A stretch of 13,856 bases of DNA from Sphingobacteriaceae bacterium (GTDB lineage: Bacteria > Bacteroidota > Bacteroidia > Sphingobacteriales > Sphingobacteriaceae): the NCBI GenBank assembly GCA_025450155.1, contig JANWIB010000154.1, positions 1 to 13,856 on the forward strand, read 5' to 3'. Shown piece after piece: positions 1 to 5,760 of this stretch. The notes below the pieces were generated by a model. It ran no database searches, was not told where the DNA came from, and worked only from the letters and a program-made list of their open reading frames with translations. Each line of letters opens with the position of its first letter. Positions within the stretch are counted from its first letter, which is position 1. Position numbers and translations under genes: made by a program.

Positions 1-246
1 ATTGATTACTATCCTGAAAAAGCCCAGCACCAAGGGGTTCATAGAAGCAAAAATTGCCTGTAGAATGGCATTTTTCTTATCCGGACCCACAATAGGATTT
101 CCCAACACTGCCCTTAGTTCCGAATTTGCCTTAACTACCTGCACGAATGATTCAATATCCTTTTTAACTGCTTCAAGCGATTTTTGCTCTTCGGCAAGAT
201 CAATGAGTGATTTGGCGTACCGGGATGCTACTTGTATTTCAGACAT
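1..246 (-). CDS. atpH: ATP synthase F1 subunit delta, N-terminal part (cut by window edge)
   Basis: Reading the minus strand from an ATG at 246 gives 82 residues beginning MSEIQVASRYAKSLIDLAEE and continuing open to the window edge, so the C-terminal half is missing. The opening (A-S-R-Y-A-K-S-L-I-D-L-A) is the classic N-terminal helix of the F1 delta/OSCP family. The later segment N-P-I-V-G-P-D-K-K-N-A-I-L is the usual helix 3-4 region. In the enzyme this subunit joins the top of the alpha3beta3 head to the b-subunit stalk. The gene follows atpF by 40 nt, the usual order b-delta-alpha, so atpA should lie just beyond the left edge. Identity rests on motif and operon order together and is secure. 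Confidence 0.93.
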   Translation of the reverse strand, partial: MSEIQVASRYAKSLIDLAEEQKSLEAVKKDIESFVQVVKANSELRAVLGNPIVGPDKKNAILQAIFASMNPLVLGFFRIVIN

Positions 247-286
247 ATTTTCATTAGCAAATTAGCACATTGACTAATTATCAAAA

Positions 287-796
287 TTAATTCAATTTCA
301 CTTGTTTTATCAAATCACTTACCAATGCCTCTTGCGCATTTTTGTTTTCCAATTGCTTACGCAACACTTTCTCTGCAATTTCAATAGATAAGCTTGAAAC
401 CTGGTTCTTTACTTCTGCCAAGGCGGCTGTCTTTTGGTTTTCAATTTCAACACGAGCCTTTTCAATCATCTTTGCGCCTTCGGAATGAGCCTGTGCCTTC
501 GCTTCGGCCACGATTTGGTCTTTTAAGTGTTTCGCTTCCTTTAAAATCAAATCACGCTCTGCACGTGCTTCTTTCAATAAGGTTTCATTTTCTGATGTTA
601 GGCGGGCCATCTCATCTTTTGCCATTTGAGCCGATTCCAAAGCTGTTTCAATGGAGCGTTCACGCTCTTTGATAGCAGTTAAAATGGGTTTCCAAGCCAG
701 TTTTTTTAGCAGAAGAAGTAAAATTAAAAAGGCTAATGAAGACCAGACTACAAAACCAAGATGATGATTTAATATACCTTCGAATAATTCTTCCAT
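287..796 (-). CDS. atpF: ATP synthase Fo subunit b
   Basis: This 169-residue protein has the b-subunit layout. A short N-terminus (MEELFEGILNHHLGF) is followed by one membrane helix at about residues 14-31, then K-K-L-A-W-K-P-I and a long charged Ala/Glu/Lys-rich helix to the end that would form the peripheral-stalk coiled coil. The sequence L-A-W-K-P-I-L-x-A-I-K-E-R just after the helix is typical of the family. It forms the stator linking subunit a in the membrane to delta and alpha. The length is normal for a bacterial b subunit. It is separated from atpE by an unusually long 84-nt gap that contains a stable hairpin, and from atpH by 40 nt. Confidence 0.95.
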   Translation of the reverse strand: MEELFEGILNHHLGFVVWSSLAFLILLLLLKKLAWKPILTAIKERERSIETALESAQMAKDEMARLTSENETLLKEARAERDLILKEAKHLKDQIVAEAKAQAHSEGAKMIEKARVEIENQKTAALAEVKNQVSSLSIEIAEKVLRKQLENKNAQEALVSDLIKQVKLN

Positions 797-831
797 TTTT
801 ATATGTATAGCATTTTATAAATCTGAGAAAT

Positions 832-872
832 AGAGCCGGAGAAATAACCAAACGTTAATTCTCCAAAGCTCT
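832..872 (-). promoter_or_regulatory. Stem-loop between atpE and atpF (possible mRNA stability or attenuation element)
   Basis: On the minus-strand transcript, 8 nt after the atpE stop, the sequence folds as AGAGC / GGAGAA / TAAC, loop GTTTG, GTTA / TTCTCC / GCTCT. That is 15 base pairs with one 1x1 mismatch and one 3x1 internal loop. The arms lie at 832-836, 838-843 and 845-848, pairing with 868-872, 859-864 and 854-857. It is followed by ATTTCTC rather than a run of U, so it does not look like a full terminator. Its position suggests a role in raising atpE yield relative to downstream genes by protecting the 3' end or by partial termination. That role is inference; the base pairing is seen directly. 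Confidence 0.65.
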
Positions 873-880
873 AAGCATTT

Positions 881-1096
881 TTATTGTGGGTTATTGCCCA
901 ACAATGCCACTACCACACCAAACAATGCAACACCTTCTACAAGGGCTGCCGCGATGATCATAGCGGTTTGAATTTTTGAAGCGGCCTCTGGCTGACGAGC
1001 AATACCTTCCATTGCTTTGCCACCAACCTGGCCAATACCGATGCCTGCACCGATAACTGCTAAACCTGCACCTAATGCAGCAATTGAACCTACCAT
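881..1096 (-). CDS. atpE: ATP synthase Fo subunit c (proteolipid)
   Basis: A 71-residue, very hydrophobic hairpin protein. Helix 1 (about residues 3-26) carries the glycine repeat G-A-G-I-G-I-G, the polar loop has the hallmark A-R-Q-P-E-A (33-38), and helix 2 (about 45-67) carries the ion-binding glutamate E54 in A-L-V-E-G. It forms the rotating c-ring that couples ion flow to ATP synthesis. E54 is followed by Gly, not the Ser/Thr seen in sodium-binding rings, so proton coupling is the likelier reading (inference). It lies 31 nt after atpB and is followed by a strong stem-loop, which may help supply the many copies needed per enzyme. Confidence 0.97.
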   Translation of the reverse strand: MVGSIAALGAGLAVIGAGIGIGQVGGKAMEGIARQPEAASKIQTAMIIAAALVEGVALFGVVVALLGNNPQ

Positions 1097-1127
1097 AATT
1101 ATTAATTTATATAGTTAAAAAATGATA

Positions 1128-2285
1128 CTAATGTGCATGCTCATCAACCGCTGTCCCAATAAACAAAGCGGTAAGCATAGTAAAAATAAACGCCTGAAGA
1201 AATGCCACTAACAGCTCCAGAACATCCATAAATAAAACGAAAGCTACTGATACCGGCGCTATCGCCAACGATTTGAATATAAAAATCAATGCAATTAAGC
1301 TCAATACAATAATGTGCCCGGCAGAAATATTCGCATACAAACGAATCATTAAAGCGAATGGCTTTGAGATAACCCCAATAATTTCAACCGGAATCATAAT
1401 TGGATAAAGCCACCACGGCACATCGGGCATTAAAATATGTTTCCAATAATATTTATTGCCATTCAGATTTACTGCCAGTAATACAATAAAAGCAAGTACA
1501 AACGTCATAAAGATATTTCCGGTAACATTGGCTCCTCCCGGGAATATCGGCAACAAGCCCAATAAGTTGTTGATCCAAATAAAAAAGAAAACGGTTAGCA
1601 AAAGAGGCATAAATTTGGCATACTTATACCCGATGTTTGGCCTGGCAATGTCATCACGAACAAATACAATAATCGGCTCGATAAAAGACTGTAAGCCTTT
1701 TGGTGCTTTTCCCTCGCGTTTAGCATACGCGGAGGCAACACTCCTGAAAATAATCAGTAATAAGATGACTGATACCCAGATTGCAGCAATGTTTTTAGTG
1801 ACAGAGAAATCATAAACATGTGCACTTGCTTCTTTATCTATTGCTCCTGCTGAATCGACTGCATAGATTTTATCTTCAAGTAACCCGTAAGTGTAATATT
1901 TTCCCTGATACGTTTTTTCCCCGTGTTCAAATTTTCCCGAAGAAAAAAATTCAGCCCCTTTATCGGTAAACAAAATAACAGGCAAATGAATAGATGTGTG
2001 CCCCCACAAATGCCAGTCATGAGAATCGGCAATGTGTTCCATAATGGCTGTAGTCGGATCAAATTTCTCTTCACCCTGTCCATCGGCATGTTCATTTACT
2101 GCGGCACCAGTTTCGAAATTATTTTCAAAAGTTGTATCGGAGGTATTGTGCCGAACTTTTGCAAAAGCATCTGAAGCATTGGACTCACCACTTGCAAAAG
2201 CCCGAAAAATAAAAAACGTTAAAAAAAGAGCGGGAATAGCGCTTAATCTGATTTTTTTTGAATTTAAAATGTGGCTAAACAACAT
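1128..2285 (-). CDS. atpB: ATP synthase Fo subunit a with signal peptide and long periplasmic N-terminal extension
   Basis: This is a 385-residue subunit a, the stator channel next to the c-ring. The C-terminal part has the family core: membrane helices at about 165-183, 226-247, 254-273, 290-330 and 343-380, with the essential arginine R315 in A-L-M-I-R-L-Y-A-N and H324 shortly after. Most bacterial a subunits are about 240-290 residues. The extra length here is N-terminal: a signal-peptide-like start (residues 1-31, with A-F-A before S32) and about 130 soluble residues that include five histidines between 84 and 100. An N-terminal extension of this kind is familiar in Bacteroidota AtpB. The ATG lies 14 nt after the upstream stop with CAGG just before it. 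Confidence 0.95.
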   Translation of the reverse strand: MLFSHILNSKKIRLSAIPALFLTFFIFRAFASGESNASDAFAKVRHNTSDTTFENNFETGAAVNEHADGQGEEKFDPTTAIMEHIADSHDWHLWGHTSIHLPVILFTDKGAEFFSSGKFEHGEKTYQGKYYTYGLLEDKIYAVDSAGAIDKEASAHVYDFSVTKNIAAIWVSVILLLIIFRSVASAYAKREGKAPKGLQSFIEPIIVFVRDDIARPNIGYKYAKFMPLLLTVFFFIWINNLLGLLPIFPGGANVTGNIFMTFVLAFIVLLAVNLNGNKYYWKHILMPDVPWWLYPIMIPVEIIGVISKPFALMIRLYANISAGHIIVLSLIALIFIFKSLAIAPVSVAFVLFMDVLELLVAFLQAFIFTMLTALFIGTAVDEHAH

Positions 2286-2299
2286 TTATTGCCTGATTT

Positions 2300-2680
2300 T
2301 TACGTTTTATTTCGGTGGCGCAAGTTAAATAACAAACCATAAACTTCAAAGGCAGTAAATAAGAAATATAAAGAAAAAAACTCGATGGCAAAATTTATGC
2401 TGTTTACCTTGAATTTCAATAAATAAATCCAAACAAAACCCATAGCGAAAAGCAACTTAACAATCAAAACCCCCAGCACGACATAAGTTGATATTTCGCC
2501 GCCCATTTTTATGCCGATTAAAGAAGCTACGTAAGCAATTAACGTGAGTATAGCTAAAAAACCAAAGATCACCCAAAACTTAGGCACGAGAAAATCCGTA
2601 AAATACCCTAGGAAATAAAATGTCAGTCCCAATAGTGTTGCAAGCACCAAAAAAAGTAAAAGAAAGCGTGTTATAGTCAA
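2300..2680 (-). CDS. Four-helix membrane protein, AtpI-like, of the atp operon
   Basis: The protein has 126 residues from a TTG at 2680 and four strongly predicted membrane helices: F-L-L-L-F-L-V-L onward; F-W-V-I-F-G-F-L onward; V-V-L-G-V-L-I-V-K-L-L-F; and F-F-S-L-Y-F-L-F. It ends in a basic tail, R-H-R-N-K-T. Size, topology, position before atpB and a lysine inside helix 3 (L-I-V-K-L-L-F-A) resemble AtpI, which assists c-ring assembly. The resemblance is weak, so I leave the symbol blank. The TTG overlaps the atpZ stop (TTGA), suggesting coupled translation. An alternative GTG at 2728 would add 16 residues that only re-read conserved atpZ sequence in another frame, so I prefer 2680. Confidence 0.72.
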   Translation of the reverse strand: MTITRFLLLFLVLATLLGLTFYFLGYFTDFLVPKFWVIFGFLAILTLIAYVASLIGIKMGGEISTYVVLGVLIVKLLFAMGFVWIYLLKFKVNSINFAIEFFSLYFLFTAFEVYGLLFNLRHRNKT

Positions 2681-2922
2681 GATTTTAAGTTTTTTACCGA
2701 ACGAATTACCAGATAAAGTGCAATACACACACCTGCGAGGCTCAACAAGGCAGTAAATAATGGAGTGGCTGATTGCCGTTTTTCATCTATGTAATAACCC
2801 AGATACGTAAAAAGGCCTATGATAACAATCATTTGGAAACCCATACCGGAATAACGCACATAATTATTAAGCATTTTCTTCTCCTGTTGGTCATTATCCT
2901 GCTTAGAATCATGTGGTCGCAT
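2677..2922 (-). CDS. atpZ: AtpZ-type ATP synthase assembly protein, first gene of atp operon
   Basis: A small protein of 81 residues from the ATG at 2922. It has a charged N-terminus (residues 1-16) and two membrane helices, M-G-F-Q-M-I-V-I-I-G-L-F-T-Y-L-G-Y and F-T-A-L-L-S-L-A-G-V-C-I-A-L-Y, separated by the polar turn Y-I-D-E-K-R. The pattern helix, G-Y-x-(I/L)-D-(E/K), helix with Leu/Gly-rich second segment, then V-I-R is typical of the AtpZ/AtpI family, found at the head of many atp operons and linked to Fo assembly. A second ATG at 2874 (M17) is preceded by AGGAG at ideal spacing and would give a 65-residue form; the start is therefore uncertain. Its stop overlaps the next gene. Confidence 0.82.
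   Translation of the reverse strand: MRPHDSKQDNDQQEKKMLNNYVRYSGMGFQMIVIIGLFTYLGYYIDEKRQSATPLFTALLSLAGVCIALYLVIRSVKNLKS
2881..2885 (-). promoter_or_regulatory. Shine-Dalgarno-like AGGAG before an internal atpZ ATG
   Basis: AGGAG on the minus strand stands 6 nt before the in-frame ATG at 2874. It could mark the true atpZ start, giving 65 residues. It may also be a by-product of the codons for Gln-Glu-Lys-Lys, and Bacteroidota rely little on this motif. Confidence 0.4.
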
Positions 2923-2929
2923 TGCCCGA

Positions 2930-2937
2930 CAAAATTA
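2930..2937 (-). promoter_or_regulatory. Bacteroidota-type -7 promoter element for the atp operon
   Basis: TAATTTTG on the minus strand matches the Bacteroidota -7 consensus TAnnTTTG exactly. It ends 7 nt before the atpZ ATG at 2922, so transcription from it would give an almost leaderless message for that start, or a leader of about 50 nt for the ATG at 2874. No good -33 TTTG box is seen at the usual spacing, so this is a motif match, not proof. Confidence 0.4.
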
Positions 2938-3027
2938 TTATTTTTTAAAATTGTAAATTTCGCGTTTCAAAAATGCAAAAATCAATTGCGAATAGTATAT
3001 TTATGAGGATATTTGTTGTATATAAAA

Positions 3028-3035
3028 TATTTTTG
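3028..3035 (+). promoter_or_regulatory. Bacteroidota-type -7 promoter element for the sprE/porW-PBP-uvrC unit
   Basis: TATTTTTG matches TAnnTTTG and lies 38 nt before the TTG start at 3074, giving a plausible leader of about 30-35 nt. It sits in the 151-nt divergent region shared with the atp operon. No clear -33 box is present at standard spacing, and the surrounding AT-rich DNA makes chance matches possible. Confidence 0.4.
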
Positions 3036-3073
3036 CAGCTGTTTTGTTTTTGTGTTAGTCAAAGCCCATTAGT

Positions 3074-5758
3074 TTGAAATCCCTTACATCGGTAGTATAC
3101 CTGTTTTATTTTTTCTGTCTTTCAATCCTTTTCATCTCAGGTTGCGGTTCTTCTAAAGATACGGTAAGCAGCCGGGGTATGCAAAATCTGACGGCAAAAT
3201 TTAATGTCTTGTATAATGCGGACATACTTTTAAATGAGAGCGAGCAGAATATTAAAGCTGCGTATTTCGATAATTACAGTGAGATCCTATCCGTTTACCC
3301 GGAGTCAACACCAAGTTCGGGCAAAGCCGAAACCGCCAATCTGGATTCTGTTATTGGCAAAGCTAACAAGATCATTATCGAAAAACCTTTTAGCTATTAT
3401 ATAGATCGTGCTTATTTCTTAATCGCGAAATCAAACTATCTAAAAGCGGAATTTTATAATGCTGCAGAGTTTTTTGATTACACCGCCAAAACTTACCCGA
3501 GTGAAAAAGAACTTCGACAGGCTTGCCTGGTTGGGAAAACGAGAGCATTAATACAATTGAAAAACTTTACGGAAGCAGAAAGCGCAATTGATACTGCTTT
3601 AAAATATATCCAAACAGGGAAAGAATCCACTTCCGATGTTTTTGCTACAAAAGCGCAACTACTTATAAAAACCAATCAGGAACCACTTGCTATTGAGATG
3701 TTAAAAAAAGCATTGGAACACCATCCAAAAAAACAAAATAAAGTTAGATGGACCTATTTGCTTGCGCAATTGCAAGAACGTAATAATGATAGGCTAGCCG
3801 CTTATACCAATTATAAAAAAGTTTCTAAAAGTAATGCTCCCTACGAAATGGCCTTTAATGCCAATGCAGCCCGTTTTGGCATTGAAGACACAGTCACTAA
3901 CAAACACAGTAATCCCGTTAACCGGCTTAAGAGTTTACTAAAAAACGACAACAATAAAGATTTTAAAGACCAGATCTATTACCGTATCGCCGAAATATAT
4001 CGAAATCGCCAGCAAATTTCGGACGCAATAGAAAATTATAATAAAGCAATAAGGCTAAGCACTAAAAACTCAAACCAAAAAGGATTAGCTTATCTGCGCC
4101 TGGCAGATATTAATTTTAATACTGCCAATTATGGCAAAGCAAAATTGTACTACGACAGCACACTCCGTGCTTTATCTCCTACCTATATTGATTATGAACG
4201 CATAGCCAAAAAGAGTTCTAATTTAGATTTATTGGCCAACAGGCTACAAACTATAACCACAGAAGAAACCCTGCAAAGTTTGGCTAAACTGCCAGAAAAA
4301 GAACGGGCAATTCGAATTAATGAATTAATAAGAGAACGATCGCAAACCAGTACCGAAAATAAATCGGGCGTTTTCCTTAGTGCCATTGGAGATGCCCTTA
4401 CAGATAGAAAATTTTATTTTAATAACACTACTGCTTTAAGCCAGGGTTATTCAGATTTTAAAAAACGATGGGGCAACAGAAAACTCGAAGATAATTGGCG
4501 CCGCAGCGATAAAGCAATACCTGAAGAAATAACAATGTCTAATAGCAGTGATCCCGATTTGCCTGGCGAGGGAATAACAAATACAACGAATACAAATCCT
4601 AAAGATATTCTTGAAAATATTCCCCTTACTGCAGAACAACTAAAAAAATCTGATCAAAAAATTATTAATGCTTATTATGACATAGCGGTCTTTTATAAAG
4701 ATGAATTAAAAGACTATGCAGAGGCCATAAAAACTTTTGAAGAATTATTGAAACGATACCCCGAAAATAATTACAAACTGGCTATCTATTACAATCTATA
4801 TCGTTTATATCAGGGACGCAATGATACAAAAGCCGAGGAATACAAGAACCTGTTAGTCTCCAAGTATCCGGATTCTCCATTCGCGAAAGCCATTCTTGAT
4901 CCTACTTATAGTCAAAAAGCGGATGAGATGGGTGCGGCTCTTGACAATGCATACAATGAGGCATACAGTTTATATCTTCGAAAAAATTATACCGGGGTTT
5001 TACAAAGAATACCCCAAATTGAACAACAATTTCCAAATAATAAATTATCTCCGCAGTTAGCTTATTTAAATGCGCTTGCTGTTGGAAGGACACAAAAACT
5101 TCCGGAATTTGAAAACGCCTTAAAAGTTATTGTTCAAACCTATCCGGATGATAAATTAATTACCCCGCTGGTTAACCAGCATTTATTATACATTTCTGCT
5201 AATAGAGTCGATTTAAATACCCGTTTAACAGCATTAACCGATTTCGATCCGAATGCGCCTCGATTTGTCGTAGAACCAGAAGTTACACCTAAAACAACCC
5301 AAAAACCAACAGATAACGAAAAACCAGAAGTAACAAAACCACAACAGGTTAAGCCAGAACAAGCGATTACTGAACTCCCACCGGCTACAAATACACTATT
5401 TAACCTCCCCGATTCTGCTGAATACTATTTTGTGATTAATGTAATGGATCACCACACCACCTTAAGTTCATCCAGATTTGGTATTGGTCAATTCAACAGA
5501 TCCAACTACCGGGGTGAAGCTATAAAACATCAGCTTAAAGAAATAAATAGTGAAAATCAACTGATATTTATAGGTAAATTTTTTAGTAGAAGTACAGTTA
5601 TGGAATACGAAAAGAACATTCTTCCGCTAATTGGGAATATCATGAAAATTCCGGCCAATAAATACAATACCTTTGTAATTACTCAGGAGAATCTGGACAA
5701 ACTAAACAATAGTATGATGATAAACTCTTACTTCGAATTTTACAAGAACACAAAATAA
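3074..5758 (+). CDS. sprE: T9SS accessory TPR lipoprotein, SprE/PorW family
   Basis: This 894-residue outer-membrane lipoprotein starts at TTG. An in-frame stop lies six codons upstream, and the next Met (residue 36) falls after the signal, so TTG is needed. The signal peptide ends in the lipobox I-S-G-C (Cys24). The mature N-terminus R-G-M-Q-N-L-T-A-K-F-N-V-L-Y-N is typical of SprE/PorW. TPR-like repeats fill about 105-370 and 530-720 (for example Y-A-E-A-I-K-T-F-E-E-L-L-K-R-Y-P), followed by a Pro/Thr/Lys/Glu-rich linker (about 731-775) and a conserved C-terminal domain with S-S-S-R-F-G-I-G-Q-F-N. SprE/PorW is required for type IX secretion and is reported to contact PorN/GldN, whose gene is in this window. 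The PBP gene follows 2 nt later. Confidence 0.85.
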   Translation: MKSLTSVVYLFYFFCLSILFISGCGSSKDTVSSRGMQNLTAKFNVLYNADILLNESEQNIKAAYFDNYSEILSVYPESTPSSGKAETANLDSVIGKANKIIIEKPFSYYIDRAYFLIAKSNYLKAEFYNAAEFFDYTAKTYPSEKELRQACLVGKTRALIQLKNFTEAESAIDTALKYIQTGKESTSDVFATKAQLLIKTNQEPLAIEMLKKALEHHPKKQNKVRWTYLLAQLQERNNDRLAAYTNYKKVSKSNAPYEMAFNANAARFGIEDTVTNKHSNPVNRLKSLLKNDNNKDFKDQIYYRIAEIYRNRQQISDAIENYNKAIRLSTKNSNQKGLAYLRLADINFNTANYGKAKLYYDSTLRALSPTYIDYERIAKKSSNLDLLANRLQTITTEETLQSLAKLPEKERAIRINELIRERSQTSTENKSGVFLSAIGDALTDRKFYFNNTTALSQGYSDFKKRWGNRKLEDNWRRSDKAIPEEITMSNSSDPDLPGEGITNTTNTNPKDILENIPLTAEQLKKSDQKIINAYYDIAVFYKDELKDYAEAIKTFEELLKRYPENNYKLAIYYNLYRLYQGRNDTKAEEYKNLLVSKYPDSPFAKAILDPTYSQKADEMGAALDNAYNEAYSLYLRKNYTGVLQRIPQIEQQFPNNKLSPQLAYLNALAVGRTQKLPEFENALKVIVQTYPDDKLITPLVNQHLLYISANRVDLNTRLTALTDFDPNAPRFVVEPEVTPKTTQKPTDNEKPEVTKPQQVKPEQAITELPPATNTLFNLPDSAEYYFVINVMDHHTTLSSSRFGIGQFNRSNYRGEAIKHQLKEINSENQLIFIGKFFSRSTVMEYEKNILPLIGNIMKIPANKYNTFVITQENLDKLNNSMMINSYFEFYKNTK

Positions 5759-5760
5759 GC

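Noticed and set aside
260..279. AATTAG/CTAATT inverted repeat between atpF and atpH
   Set aside because: Six AT-rich pairs with an 8-nt loop are weak and expected by chance in such DNA; no U-tract.
394..672. 92-codon plus-strand open frame opposite atpF
   Set aside because: Its Leu/Pro/Arg/Ser-rich product is what the complement of a Glu/Lys/Ala-rich coiled coil gives by chance.
660..851. 63-codon minus-strand open frame overlapping the atpF start
   Set aside because: It covers the atpF start out of frame and part of the intergenic hairpin, and has no family resemblance.
881..1096. Possibility of a sodium-dependent c-ring
   Set aside because: The residue after ion-binding E54 is Gly and the Ser/Thr ligand of sodium rings is missing.
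1456..1815. 119-codon open frame on the plus strand, antisense to atpB
   Set aside because: Shadow of conserved membrane-helix codons in atpB; no plausible product or promoter.
2681..2728. GTG-initiated 16-residue extension of the AtpI-like protein
   Set aside because: These codons re-read the conserved end of atpZ in another frame and add a polar segment before helix 1; the TTG at 2680 that overlaps the stop fits better.
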